NCBI RefSeq assembly: GCF_900142445.1 | Contig: NZ_FRAV01000008.1 | Span: 1-64,000 of the forward strand | Length of the DNA stretch: 64,000 nucleotides | Reading direction: 5' to 3' | Source of the DNA: Chryseobacterium polytrichastri | GTDB taxonomy: Bacteria > Bacteroidota > Bacteroidia > Flavobacteriales > Weeksellaceae | Notes under the pieces: generated by a model | Seen by the model: the letters and a program-made list of their open reading frames with translations, nothing else | What the model was told of the DNA's origin: nothing | Database searches by the model: none | Program-made: the position numbers and the translations under genes | Shown: positions 45,735 through 55,533 of the stretch, piece after piece | How positions within the stretch are numbered: position 1 is the stretch's first letter | How the letters are laid out: each line of letters starts with the position of its first letter

Positions 45735-46070
45735 TTATTTAGCCTTCTTCTTTGAGATTTGCTTTACTAGAATGTATTCTTCATTCACGCCTTCAATGGG
45801 CTGTTTTGCTTTTTGGGTTTTCACTTGGATAACATATTCAAAGCCTGGTTTGTAATTAAACCCTTTAATTGGGTTATCAAAATCGCTCCATTCTTTTTGT
45901 GCTTTACTAGTCTTTACCTGATAGCATGCTCCTCTTTGCGTGATTCCTATGCAATTTCCTTTTTCAGGACCAATGATAAGGGTTTGGGTTTTAGCTTTGA
46001 TTTTTTGAGCTGATGCAAATACTGAAGACATCGCCAAAATACCTGTTAAAATTAAATTTTTGCTTTTCAT
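45735..46070 (-). CDS. Secreted DUF4377-like protein
   Basis: The 111-residue protein has a signal peptide (to about residue 21) and a single domain with LIIGPEKGNCIGITQRGACY, KEWSDFDNPIKGFNYKPGFE and YVIQVKTQKAK. This matches DUF4377, a small META/HslJ-associated periplasmic domain. Two cysteines could form a disulfide. It is a tandem paralogue of the next gene (22-base gap). Confidence 0.8.
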   Translation of the reverse strand: MKSKNLILTGILAMSSVFASAQKIKAKTQTLIIGPEKGNCIGITQRGACYQVKTSKAQKEWSDFDNPIKGFNYKPGFEYVIQVKTQKAKQPIEGVNEEYILVKQISKKKAK

Positions 46071-46091
46071 TGTGTTAAAATTTTAGTTAAT

Positions 46092-46439
46092 CTATTTTTT
46101 AGTTTTAGAAACTTGTTTCACTAAAGTATATTTGATTGAAGAACCGTCCATCGGTGGGTTTTGAATTTTTTCAGTTTTCACTTTTAATACATATTCATAA
46201 CCTGGTTCGTAGGTAAACCCTTCAATATTGGTGTAAAAGTTAGTCCATTCTCCTGAAGGTGTTTCTTTCACCTGAAGACATTTCATAGGGGCAACTCCTG
46301 TACAATCTGCGGTTTGTGGACCAACAATAAATGTTTTTTCGTCTCCGCTAGCAGCTTTCGATGCTGTTGTACATTGAGTGATAGCGAATACTGTTGCTGC
46401 TAAAAATGTTCCTTTTACAATAGTTGTAATACTTTTCAT
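46092..46439 (-). CDS. DUF4377-like lipoprotein
   Basis: This 115-residue paralogue of the preceding gene has a lipoprotein-type signal (AATVFAITQC, lipid-attachment Cys about 23) in place of a signal-peptidase I signal. The core is FIVGPQTADCTGVAPMKCLQ, GEWTNFYTNIEGFTYEPGYE and YVLKVKTEK. One copy would be membrane-anchored and the other soluble. It is the first gene of the pair. Confidence 0.8.
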   Translation of the reverse strand: MKSITTIVKGTFLAATVFAITQCTTASKAASGDEKTFIVGPQTADCTGVAPMKCLQVKETPSGEWTNFYTNIEGFTYEPGYEYVLKVKTEKIQNPPMDGSSIKYTLVKQVSKTKK

Positions 46440-46604
46440 AACTCTGATTTTGAATTTTACCTGACAATTACTGTGCCGAAATTTTATTTAGGCAATCAAT
46501 ATTAATGATCTGAAATTTTCTGCGCTTAGTTTGTTATGCCAAATGTATCTAAATATAATGACGATTTCAAAGAATGAAAACGATTGATATTTTGTTGCTA
46601 ACAA

Positions 46605-46943
46605 CTATTCTAGAGGTTGTTTAGGAGTGTTAATTCCTCTGAATTTCTGTTGACCAATCAACAATTCAAAGAATAATCTAAAATCTGAGATGAGTGACCA
46701 AAGAGGATATTTAAAGGTTGCAGGTTTATTTTTCTCGATTACTGCATGGCTGAACCACGCAAATCCGTATCCGAAAATGGGCACATACCATAAAAATCTT
46801 TCTTTGCCTGAGTTGATTACATACCCAATGACGAAAAACACAAGCAATGTTCCTATAAAATGAAAAATACGAGTGCCTAGTTTACTGTGTTCTGTAAGAT
46901 AGAATTGATAGAATTCTCTGTAGGTTTTTATTCTTTCAGACAT
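46605..46943 (-). CDS. Mpo1/DUF962 family membrane protein
   Basis: The 112-residue protein has the DUF962 pattern FYQFYLTEHSKLGTRIFHFI, GYGFAWFSHAVIEKNKPATF and YPLWSLISDFRLFFELL. Eukaryotic Mpo1 is an Fe(II) dioxygenase that alpha-oxidises 2-hydroxy fatty acids, and the conserved histidines (His19, His27, His66) are kept here. There are two to three membrane segments. The bacterial role is inferred from this family. Confidence 0.85.
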   Translation of the reverse strand: MSERIKTYREFYQFYLTEHSKLGTRIFHFIGTLLVFFVIGYVINSGKERFLWYVPIFGYGFAWFSHAVIEKNKPATFKYPLWSLISDFRLFFELLIGQQKFRGINTPKQPLE

Positions 46944-47018
46944 GGTTTTTTAGTTTAAAATTGTTAGGAGGGATAAAGCAATAAGTCCGCCAATTTTTAA
47001 GCAAGGGTAATAAAAGCA

Positions 47019-47056
47019 AAAAGGGCAAAACTGCGATCTCACAATTTTGCCCTTTT
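47019..47056 (-). terminator. Terminator of the amino-acid permease gene
   Basis: A perfect 12-base stem AAAAGGGCAAAA/TTTTGCCCTTTT with a 14-base loop, just past the permease stop at 47086. Confidence 0.8.
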
Positions 47057-47085
47057 ATTATATTTTAATGTTAACTTTTTGAAAA

Positions 47086-48756
47086 CTAAGCCTCTCTAAG
47101 TTTACTGTTTCTATATCCGTAACAGAAGTAGATCACTAAACCTAAGGCGAACCAAAGTCCGAACCAGAACCAGTTTTCATGGCTCATTCCGGTAAGAAGA
47201 TATAAGCATGAACTCAAACCTATCAAAGGAATTAATGAAAAATTCTTTATAAAAGTAAAGATACATAGGATTAAATTGATTACGATATAAACAACAATTG
47301 AAGCTCTAAACTCACCTTCTTTAGGATCATGCCAGTCTTTTAAACTGTGGAAGAATTCCGGTTGCCACATATAAAAACCAATTAATCCACCGATAAAAAT
47401 AACAGGGAATATGATCTTTCCATTAATATAAGGAAGGTGAAATCTGCCTTTAATCTTCTCTTTGGCAGGAAGCATTAGAACCCCCGCACATACTAAAACG
47501 AAAGCGAAAATAGTTCCGATACTTGTAAAATCTAAGATGAAAGTTTTATCTGTAAATAAGATGGGTACTCCTACAGCGATACCAGTAACAACGGTAGCAA
47601 ATGAAGGCGTTTTATATTTGGGGTGAACTGTCTTGAATTTTGCAGGCATTAATCCGTCACGGCTCATCGCGTACCAGATTCTTGGCTGTCCCATTTGGAA
47701 TACCAATAATACGGTGGTAATGGCAACGATAGCAACAAAGGAAACAACAAGTTCCATCCAGGCAACATTGGCATTTGATTTTTCAAATATGAATGAAAGA
47801 GGATCTCCAATCCCATCAAATTTTCTGTAATCAACCATTCCTGTAAGAACTAATGTTAAAGCAATATAAATTACGGTACAAAGAACCAATGAAATGATCA
47901 TTCCTTTTGGTAAGGTTTTCTGAGGATCTTTTGTTTCTTCTGAAAGTACACTTAAGGCATCAAAACCAATATATGCAAAGAAAACTCCGGAAACGGCACT
48001 CATAACTCCTGCAAAACCATTTGGCATGAAAGAAGCAACGTGGGTCTCTGGATTTACTGGCGTCCAGTTTTCTGTATTAATGTAAGCAAAACCAACTAAA
48101 ATCACTAAAACGATTACGGCTAATTTTAAGATAACCAATGAATTATTGAAGTTTTTACTTTCCTTCACTCCAACATAACATAACCAAGTAATTAAGCCGT
48201 TGATAACTAAAGCAGGTACGTCAACGATGAATTTTAAGCTTCCGATAAGAGGAGCCGATTTCCAGGCGTTAAGAAGGTCTTTGTTTTGAGAACCATTCAT
48301 AACCGCTTTTTTAGCTTCGGTATAACTGCAGGTTAAATAATCGGGGATGTGCATTCCGAGTCGTTCGAGAAAGCTTGTGAAGTAATCAGACCATGAAAAG
48401 GCAACATAAATATTTCCGAAAGAATATTCCATAATTAAAGCCCAGCCAATGATCCAGGCTATTAATTCTCCAAAGCTGGCGTAAGCGTAAGTGTAAGCAG
48501 ATCCGGCAGTTGGAATTCTGCTGGCAAATTCTGCGTAGCATAAAGCGGTGAAACCACAGGCAAAACCGCAAATCAAATAGAGTAAAATAACGCCGGGGCC
48601 TCCTCTGAATACGGCCTCGCCCAAACTGCTGAAGCTTCCTGCTCCGATAATAGCTGCAATACCAAAAAATACGATGTCCCAAACACCTAAAACCCTCAAA
48701 AGATGAGTGGATGTATCTGTCTCTGAGTAGTTTTTTCTTCTAAAAAGTTGATTCAT
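47086..48756 (-). CDS. APC-family amino-acid permease (cationic amino-acid transporter-like)
   Basis: This 556-residue inner-membrane transporter has about 12-14 transmembrane helices. The helix-1 unwound motif is GIAAIIGAGSFSSLG. CAT/YfnA-like signatures include GGPGVILLYLICGFACGFTA, YAEFASRIPTAGSAYTYAY and FFAYIGFDALSVLSEETKDP. It probably imports basic or broad neutral amino acids with protons. It stands alone. Confidence 0.9.
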   Translation of the reverse strand: MNQLFRRKNYSETDTSTHLLRVLGVWDIVFFGIAAIIGAGSFSSLGEAVFRGGPGVILLYLICGFACGFTALCYAEFASRIPTAGSAYTYAYASFGELIAWIIGWALIMEYSFGNIYVAFSWSDYFTSFLERLGMHIPDYLTCSYTEAKKAVMNGSQNKDLLNAWKSAPLIGSLKFIVDVPALVINGLITWLCYVGVKESKNFNNSLVILKLAVIVLVILVGFAYINTENWTPVNPETHVASFMPNGFAGVMSAVSGVFFAYIGFDALSVLSEETKDPQKTLPKGMIISLVLCTVIYIALTLVLTGMVDYRKFDGIGDPLSFIFEKSNANVAWMELVVSFVAIVAITTVLLVFQMGQPRIWYAMSRDGLMPAKFKTVHPKYKTPSFATVVTGIAVGVPILFTDKTFILDFTSIGTIFAFVLVCAGVLMLPAKEKIKGRFHLPYINGKIIFPVIFIGGLIGFYMWQPEFFHSLKDWHDPKEGEFRASIVVYIVINLILCIFTFIKNFSLIPLIGLSSCLYLLTGMSHENWFWFGLWFALGLVIYFCYGYRNSKLREA

Positions 48757-49007
48757 TAAATGTCTATATTGGGGTTGAAAAAAACAAATGTAATTATTTC
48801 CTAGAAATAATTAATGTTTTCTTAATGTTTCTTATGGGAAAGTTAATTAATATTAAAAAACAAACTAGCTATTAACAATATGTTAAAACGCTTGTCTATG
48901 CAATATCTTTTCAATATTTTCGTTGATGAATTGTGGATAAAATCTGCCTGAAATTTAAAATACTTAGCCTTATTTTATGGCTTACCCATTTTAAAATTTG
49001 ATATTAA

Positions 49008-51971
49008 ATGAAATCAAAAAAAATACTTTTAGCAGCTGCTGTATTTTATTTCGGTATTTCCGAGGGACAGCAGTCTCAATACTTTACCCAGCAAGATAAT
49101 TACAGGTTTAATTTAGCCGAAAATCTTTATCAGACCAAAATATACAATGCTTCTCAATACGAATATGCAAGACAATATTTTTATAATCAAAACTTGTCTA
49201 GATCGAAAAAAGAAGCTGCTCAGTTTTTTGATAACGTAATTGGCGTTATTCTTCAGAAAAATCATGCTGAAGATGGGTTAACGGCTTTTATGAAAGAATA
49301 TCCGAACTCTGCTTATTTTGCACAGGCTAATTTGCCGTTGGCAGATTATTATCTGGCGAAAAAAGATTTTGAAAAGGCATTAGAAACTTTGAAAAAAGTA
49401 AATCAATATCAGCTTTCAAAAGAGGAAAATACACAGTATATTCTGAAATTAGGGTATGCTAAATTCATGATGGGTGATTCCAAAGGGGCTACAGATGCAT
49501 TGGAAGAAGCATATAAAACAGCAGATGAATCTCAAAAAGGAGACATTGCTTACATGTTGGGGCATTTATATTATTCCAACAGACAAAACGATAAGGCTTT
49601 CCAATATTTTGATTCGGTAAAAGATCAACCTAAATTTTCGAAACTGGTTCGTCCTTATTATGTGCAAATGTATTATAATGACAAGGATTATGATAAAGCC
49701 ATTTCGGAAGGAAATCTTTTATTAAATGAAGATATTTCGGCTGCTTACAAAGCGGAGGTTCACAAGATCATTGGTGAAAGTTATTTCATGAAAAAGGATT
49801 ATACTTCTGCATATCCTCACTTAAAAGATTATCTGAGTGTTCAGCAAAGCCCGTCTGAAAATGACCTTTACGAAATGGGATTTGTTGCTGCTCAGCTTAA
49901 AAAATATGATGAAGCGGTTTCTTATTATAACCAATTGGTGAACAGTAATTCTGCTTTAGCTCAAAATGCCTATTATCAGCTAGGAAATGCTTATCTGGCG
50001 GTTGATAAAAAGCAAGAGGCACTTTCGGCGTTCCGTTCGTCTTATCAGATGAATTATGATCCGAAGGTTAAAAAATTGGCCCACGAGCAATACGCGAAGT
50101 TAAGTTACGATATTGGAAATCCGTTTGAAAGTCCATCAGCGGTTATTCAAAGCTATATCAACGAAAATCAGAATGCCTCAAACGCTTCTGAGATGAGGTC
50201 ACTTTTGGTGAAATCATATTTGTATTCAGGAAACTTTAAAGAAACATTGAAAGCTATCGACAAGCTTCAAAGTTCATCTCCTGATATTGATAAAGTAGAT
50301 CAGGAAGTTTCTTATCTGTTGGGAACGGAAGAGTTCAACAAAGGAAATTTTGACGAAGCTGAAAAATATTTCCTAAGAAGTTTAGGATTTAATATTAATA
50401 AAGAATTTAATAGCAGAGCTTTATATTGGTTGGCTCAAACGTATTATCAGAAAGGAAATTATCCTTCTGCAATTACACGCTATGAAAAATTGCTTACAGA
50501 AACCTTCCCTGAAAAACAGCAGTTGCCTTATGATTTAGGGTATGCATATTTTAAATCTAAGAAATTTGATCAGGCTGAAACGTATTTCAAGCAATATTTA
50601 ACCAATCCGAAACCTGAGTTTAAAAATGATGCAGAACTTCGTTTGGCAGATATTCATTACGCGAATAATGACTTGAACGAAGCCATCGCGATCTACGATA
50701 AAAATGAAGACGCAACAGATTATACTTTATTCCAAAAAGCAATGGCTTTAGGATTTAAAGGAGATACTCAGGCGAAGATCACTAATCTAAAAAATCTTTT
50801 ATCTAAATATCCTGGTTCTGAATATTACGATGATGCTCAATATGAAATGGGAACGGCTTACGCTGCTCAGGATGATTTCTCTAATTCTAATGATTTCTTC
50901 GGAAAAGTAATTAAAACTTCTTCGGATAAAGATTTGATAGCTAATGCATCAATCTATAGAGCTCAGAATTATATTGATCAGAATCAAAATGACAAAGCGC
51001 TTTCTGAACTGAAATCTTTGGGTGAACAGTATAAAAATACTGCCTACGCTCAAAAGATCGTTCAGGCTGCAAAACCAATCTTTACGAAAAGTGGGGATGT
51101 TGCAGGATACGAAAGTTTCGCTAAAAATATTGGAGTAAATGTAGACGCTTCTGAAATTGACGAGATTAATTTATCAACAGGAAAACAATATTTTACCAAG
51201 AAAGATTACAAGAATGCTATTTCTTACTACGAAAAATATTTAACACAAAACCCAACAGGAGACGGACTTTATCAAGCTAAATATGAATTAGGAGAGAGTT
51301 ATTATCAAACTAAAAATATAACAAAAGCTCTGCTTGTTTTACAGGAGGTTGCAAATGTTCAGAATGATTATCAGGATGACGCACAAACTCGTTTAGCTCA
51401 AATTTTTGTTGCGCAAGGAAATAATGCAGACGCTAAAAAATACTTGGAGAATCTTAAAAACTCATCGGATATCAATATTAAAAACTACGCGAATGTAGAA
51501 TTAATGAAGATGTATGCTGATGAAAAGAATTTCTCTCAAGCTGAAAAATTAGCAGATGCTGTAATCTCTAATAATAAAAACTCTGCCGCAGTGATTGAAA
51601 CTGCGAAAGTGATTAAGGCTAGAAGTTTGATGAACTCAGGGAAAGATAAAGATGCACAGGCTGCTTATGCTTCTCTTGAAAAATCATCAAACACAGAAGT
51701 GGCGGCGGAAGCATTATATTCAAAAGCATTCTATCAAAACAAAGGGAAAGCATTTAAATCTTCCAATGAAACAATCTTTAAGCTGGCAAACAATTATTCT
51801 TCTGAAGAATTTTGGGGAGCAAAAGCTTTGGTACTGATGGCTAAGAATTATATTGGCTTAAAAGATAATTATCAGGCAAGTTATACTTGTGATCAGATCA
51901 TTTCTAATTACAAAGACTTCCCAGAGATTGTGGCTGAAGCTAAAGAGGTTAAAAAACAGATTAAAAAGTAA
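49008..51971 (+). CDS. Large secreted TPR-repeat protein
   Basis: The 987-residue protein has a signal peptide (to about residue 20) and is built almost wholly of tetratricopeptide repeats: many A-x-x-x-Y/F-x-x-x-D/N-x-x-A segments, for example KYDEAVSYYNQLVNSNSALA, NFDEAEKYFLRSLGF and FDQAETYFKQYLTN. It probably serves as a periplasmic or outer-membrane protein scaffold. It lies 73 bases before a TonB-receptor-like barrel gene on the same strand, suggesting a functional pair. Confidence 0.88.
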   Translation: MKSKKILLAAAVFYFGISEGQQSQYFTQQDNYRFNLAENLYQTKIYNASQYEYARQYFYNQNLSRSKKEAAQFFDNVIGVILQKNHAEDGLTAFMKEYPNSAYFAQANLPLADYYLAKKDFEKALETLKKVNQYQLSKEENTQYILKLGYAKFMMGDSKGATDALEEAYKTADESQKGDIAYMLGHLYYSNRQNDKAFQYFDSVKDQPKFSKLVRPYYVQMYYNDKDYDKAISEGNLLLNEDISAAYKAEVHKIIGESYFMKKDYTSAYPHLKDYLSVQQSPSENDLYEMGFVAAQLKKYDEAVSYYNQLVNSNSALAQNAYYQLGNAYLAVDKKQEALSAFRSSYQMNYDPKVKKLAHEQYAKLSYDIGNPFESPSAVIQSYINENQNASNASEMRSLLVKSYLYSGNFKETLKAIDKLQSSSPDIDKVDQEVSYLLGTEEFNKGNFDEAEKYFLRSLGFNINKEFNSRALYWLAQTYYQKGNYPSAITRYEKLLTETFPEKQQLPYDLGYAYFKSKKFDQAETYFKQYLTNPKPEFKNDAELRLADIHYANNDLNEAIAIYDKNEDATDYTLFQKAMALGFKGDTQAKITNLKNLLSKYPGSEYYDDAQYEMGTAYAAQDDFSNSNDFFGKVIKTSSDKDLIANASIYRAQNYIDQNQNDKALSELKSLGEQYKNTAYAQKIVQAAKPIFTKSGDVAGYESFAKNIGVNVDASEIDEINLSTGKQYFTKKDYKNAISYYEKYLTQNPTGDGLYQAKYELGESYYQTKNITKALLVLQEVANVQNDYQDDAQTRLAQIFVAQGNNADAKKYLENLKNSSDINIKNYANVELMKMYADEKNFSQAEKLADAVISNNKNSAAVIETAKVIKARSLMNSGKDKDAQAAYASLEKSSNTEVAAEALYSKAFYQNKGKAFKSSNETIFKLANNYSSEEFWGAKALVLMAKNYIGLKDNYQASYTCDQIISNYKDFPEIVAEAKEVKKQIKK

Positions 51972-52044
51972 CATGTACGTCGTATTCATGTAGAACGTAT
52001 TCATAATTGCTACGTTTTACTTTAATACATAAATACAATACATA

Positions 52045-53811
52045 ATGAACAGAAGAATTCAAATATTATCTATATTATTTTTAGGAGTTTCGCAGATTGC
52101 GTTTTCTCAGATCAAGGAAGAAAAGCTGATTCTTAATAAAAAAAGAGAACCGGAAGTTAAAAAGATCGAGAAGAAAAAAACTTCTGTGGAAACGATTAAG
52201 AATTATCCACCAGAAGAGAAATCTCAGAATCCTGTAAAATATACCATTACGGATGTTCCTGCAGTTTCAGATTTTAAAACATCTACCATTCAAGGACAAG
52301 ATGTTACTCCTAAATTTGAGGGAACGGCTCAAAATAATTACATCCAGTTTGGAATGGGTAATTATGGAAAAATCTTGGGAGATATGAATGTCTCAAAAAC
52401 GCTTCAAAATAAATTGGAAGTTGGAGTAGATGCTCACTTTCTTTCAACGTTAGGATTGAAGAAAGAATATGCTTGGGATTCTAAGCAAAGCGCAGCTACA
52501 ATTGGGGCTTTCCTAAATTCTTATGGAGAAAAAGGAAAGTTTAACCTAAACGCTGAATATGGTTTAACTAACAACAATTACTATGGTATTTATGCCTTAG
52601 AACCGGCAGCAAATATTGATTTGGATCAAAGAGTTAATCAGTTTAAAGTAAACGGGTACTATGACTTTTATTCTAATGAAATTTTAAATGATGTAAGAGT
52701 AAAATCTTCGTTCTTGAAAGATCATTTTGATGCACAGGAAAATCAGGTTTCTATCTTGGCTAATTTATCTAAACACGGTGTGGATGTAGGTAAATCCGGA
52801 ATTGTTTTAAATGCAGATCTAGGAGTTGGTTTAGAAGCGGTAAAATCAGAATTTGATATCAGAGATAAAAACTCATCTAATTTTGTGAATACGAGCTTAA
52901 CTCCGAAAGTAACGTTTAGAAAAGGAGATTCTTACTTAATGGTAGGTTCTTCATTTTCATTCTTGAATGCCAAAAACAATAATGCGTTGATGGCTGAACA
53001 AATGAAAAACAATAAAGCGTATTGGTTTCCACAGGCTGAATTCCAGTTTGCAGCAGCAAAAGAATTTAAATTTTATGGTGGAGTAGACGGAGGATTAAAA
53101 TTAAATACTTACTCTGATCTATTACAACAGAATCCTTTTGTCTTATCTGACCAGACATTGAAACCTACCGAAACAAAATATCATTTTTATGTTGGTTTAA
53201 GAGGAGATATTGATGAAACATTCAAATATGATTTCTCTGCAGGTTTCGGAAAAATGAGAGATATTATGTTCTTCAAAGCAAATGGTCTGTTTGATAATAG
53301 ATATACGCTTGAACGTTCTGCTTACAACTATGCTAATACGTTCTCTGCGACCTATGATGATGGAAATGTAAGCGATATTAAAGGAAGTGTGCAGTATTTT
53401 CCACTGGAGAACTTAATTGTAGATGCAGATGTAAGATTTACAAAATACAACCTGAAGAATTACGAAAATATCTACAACGTTCCATTGCTTAATGCGAGTA
53501 TTGGAGCTAAATATACCATGCTTGATAAAAAATTATTGCTAGGTTTCAAAGGTATTTTTGCCAGCGACAGAACAACGAACTCTTTTGCTATTGAGGGAGT
53601 TGGAAGTCCGATGATGTTCCAGTCAACAGAGAATACCAATGACAAAGTAGGGGGGTATGCAGATTTAAATCTTTCCGCAGAGTACAAAATTCACAAAAAT
53701 TTCAGTATTTTCGCACTAGGAAACAATCTTTTCAACTCAAATTACCAAATGTACAAAGGATATAAAGTTCTTGGTGCACAGATTTTGGGAGGTGTGAAAA
53801 TTACGTTTTAA
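52045..53811 (+). CDS. TonB-dependent-receptor-like outer-membrane barrel without plug
   Basis: The 588-residue protein has a signal peptide (to about residue 21) and a basic Lys/Glu-rich linker (25-75). The long beta-barrel part resembles the receptor barrel of TonB-dependent proteins and ends NLFNSNYQMYKGY...ILGGVKITF. There is no recognisable plug domain or carboxypeptidase-like N-domain, and the length is short for a full receptor. It probably interacts with the TPR protein encoded upstream. Confidence 0.75.
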   Translation: MNRRIQILSILFLGVSQIAFSQIKEEKLILNKKREPEVKKIEKKKTSVETIKNYPPEEKSQNPVKYTITDVPAVSDFKTSTIQGQDVTPKFEGTAQNNYIQFGMGNYGKILGDMNVSKTLQNKLEVGVDAHFLSTLGLKKEYAWDSKQSAATIGAFLNSYGEKGKFNLNAEYGLTNNNYYGIYALEPAANIDLDQRVNQFKVNGYYDFYSNEILNDVRVKSSFLKDHFDAQENQVSILANLSKHGVDVGKSGIVLNADLGVGLEAVKSEFDIRDKNSSNFVNTSLTPKVTFRKGDSYLMVGSSFSFLNAKNNNALMAEQMKNNKAYWFPQAEFQFAAAKEFKFYGGVDGGLKLNTYSDLLQQNPFVLSDQTLKPTETKYHFYVGLRGDIDETFKYDFSAGFGKMRDIMFFKANGLFDNRYTLERSAYNYANTFSATYDDGNVSDIKGSVQYFPLENLIVDADVRFTKYNLKNYENIYNVPLLNASIGAKYTMLDKKLLLGFKGIFASDRTTNSFAIEGVGSPMMFQSTENTNDKVGGYADLNLSAEYKIHKNFSIFALGNNLFNSNYQMYKGYKVLGAQILGGVKITF

Positions 53812-53824
53812 TAATAAAGAATGA

Positions 53825-53870
53825 GTAATTGGTAATGAGCCAATATTTTAAATAATTTATTACCAATTAC
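53825..53870 (+). terminator. 12-bp inverted repeat between barrel gene and tRNA
   Basis: GTAATTGGTAAT (53825-53836) pairs exactly with ATTACCAATTAC (53859-53870). It has no T tract, so it is a weak terminator or a remnant of a repeat. Confidence 0.4.
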
Positions 53871-53880
53871 CCATAAAATC

Positions 53881-53954
53881 GGCTTCGTAGTTCAACTGGA
53901 TAGAATATCAGATTTCGGCTCTGAGGGTTGGGGGTTCGAACCCCTCCGAGGTCA
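53881..53954 (+). tRNA. tRNA-Arg (anticodon TCG)
   Basis: A full 74-base cloverleaf can be drawn. The acceptor GGCTTCG pairs with CGAGGTC (two G-T pairs), D stem GTTC with GAAT, anticodon stem TCAGA with TCTGA, and T stem GGGGG with CCCTC around TTCGAAC. The anticodon loop TTTCGGC gives anticodon TCG (53915-53917), reading CGA. No CCA is encoded. The 3' half is the apparent attachment site of the mobile element to its right. Confidence 0.93.
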
Positions 53955-55482
53955 CCCAGAGGGAGAAAGCATTTTTTTTATTGCTTTCTCCCTCTTTTTT
54001 ATTTTTTAACTTGTTGTTAATGAGTAGTATAAGGGCTGCTGCAGAATTTAGTTTAGGTGTTCGAAAAGCTATTTCTTGAAATTCAAGTTTTTCAGTGAAA
54101 ATCGAACACAAAATCAATCTTTTTGTTTCAATATCACCTGTTTCATAGAGTTTTGAGAGATTTGGAAGTGATTTTAATGCACCGTCAAGTTTCTGCCTAA
54201 TATCTATATTTTTACGGGTTAATTTTTGATTTTGTAATTCCATTTCTAGATTGTCAACTTTTTGTTTACTGTCGTTTTTAATTATTTCATAATCTTCATA
54301 ATCTAAACGATCTTCCAAATATTTTTCCCTTGCGCTATTTAATCGGTCATTTAACTGTCCAATTTGGGTTGAAATTTCCTTTTTTTTTATATCTACACTG
54401 TGCTGGATATGTTTAAAATTAGCCAAGATTATTTCTCGTAATAATTTGCTTGCACCTTCGTTATATTCAAATTTTTTAAGCTCACTTTCAAAGGCCTTAT
54501 TGACAACATCTGAACTGTATCGGTATCCACATTTAGAATTACAATGGTAATAGTAATAAATGTTTTTTTTTCCTTTTGAACCGCTACCTGAAATATTGGA
54601 ACTGCATTTTGGACATTTCAAAAAACCTCGTAGAGGAAGCTGTTCAATAGAAATTATTTTTCCTTTTGGCCGTTCATTCTTTTTTTTGTTGTTAAGAACA
54701 CATTGAACCTTGTTAAATATGGCTTCTGATATTATGCCTTCGTGTTTTCCTGCAACAATACAATCATTTTCATCTTTATATGCTTTGATATAAACTTTTC
54801 CACAATAAATTGGATTTCTTATTGATCTATAAAAGGATGTGCTACTTATTTCTGAACCACCCATCGTATTCATTTTTAGTCTGATCTGATTTGCAGCGTG
54901 AATACCTTTGGAAAGCTCATTAAATGCCCAACGCATATTAGAAGCTTCAGGTTCTTTTAGAGCAACATATTTTCTACCTTCTTCAGTACATTTATTGATG
55001 TATCCATAAGAAGCGGTACCCATAATACGACCTTCCTTTTGTGCTCTTCTCATACCATAGAATGTATTTAGAGCTCTTCTGTCATTTTCAACTTCCGGTG
55101 CTGCGAGATATATAGCTAGCATCATCTTATTTTCAGGAATAGACATATCTAAAGGCTGCTCAATTGCTTGTGGTGAAATATTGTTATTTTGCAATAACTT
55201 GATCATCTGATAGGCATCTCCTGCGTTTCTACTAAATCTATCCCATTTTGTAAATAATACTATATTTGATTTTACACTTCTTTTTTTTATATAATTAATA
55301 TATTTGATCCACTCAGGTCTGGTGAAGTTTTTTGCTGAATGATCTTCAAAGATTACTTGTCCAATAGTAATTTGATTTTGATTACAATATTTTTCCAGTC
55401 TTTCCAGCTGATCTCTTTGAGAATAGCCTTTTTCTGCCTGTTCATCTGTAGAAACTCTTATATATAAATCTGCTATCTGCAT
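53908..55482 (-). CDS. Large serine recombinase (ICE integrase)
   Basis: The 524-residue site-specific recombinase has a resolvase domain at about 4-150 with catalytic Ser11 in YIRVSTDEQ, and a recombinase domain at about 155-265. A zinc ribbon follows with Cys290, Cys293, Cys314 and Cys318, then a coiled-coil (about 360-425). It should catalyse integration and excision at the tRNA-Arg site. The final segment (TSEGFEPPTLRAEI) is encoded antisense to the tRNA, and the stop codon lies in the tRNA anticodon stem. The true functional C-terminus may end earlier, near residue 495. Confidence 0.92.
   Translation of the reverse strand: MQIADLYIRVSTDEQAEKGYSQRDQLERLEKYCNQNQITIGQVIFEDHSAKNFTRPEWIKYINYIKKRSVKSNIVLFTKWDRFSRNAGDAYQMIKLLQNNNISPQAIEQPLDMSIPENKMMLAIYLAAPEVENDRRALNTFYGMRRAQKEGRIMGTASYGYINKCTEEGRKYVALKEPEASNMRWAFNELSKGIHAANQIRLKMNTMGGSEISSTSFYRSIRNPIYCGKVYIKAYKDENDCIVAGKHEGIISEAIFNKVQCVLNNKKKNERPKGKIISIEQLPLRGFLKCPKCSSNISGSGSKGKKNIYYYYHCNSKCGYRYSSDVVNKAFESELKKFEYNEGASKLLREIILANFKHIQHSVDIKKKEISTQIGQLNDRLNSAREKYLEDRLDYEDYEIIKNDSKQKVDNLEMELQNQKLTRKNIDIRQKLDGALKSLPNLSKLYETGDIETKRLILCSIFTEKLEFQEIAFRTPKLNSAAALILLINNKLKNKKEGESNKKNAFSLWVTSEGFEPPTLRAEI
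53958..54000 (+). terminator. tRNA terminator embedded in the recombinase gene
   Basis: A 14-base perfect stem AGAGGGAGAAAGCA/TGCTTTCTCCCTCT is followed by TTTTTT, starting 4 bases after the tRNA. It ends tRNA transcription but lies inside the recombinase reading frame (residues about 496-509), on the element side of the junction. Confidence 0.8.
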
Positions 55483-55533
55483 AAGTGTTTGTTTGTTATT
55501 AACACGTTGGTTGTTAGTGCAATATATGAAAAT

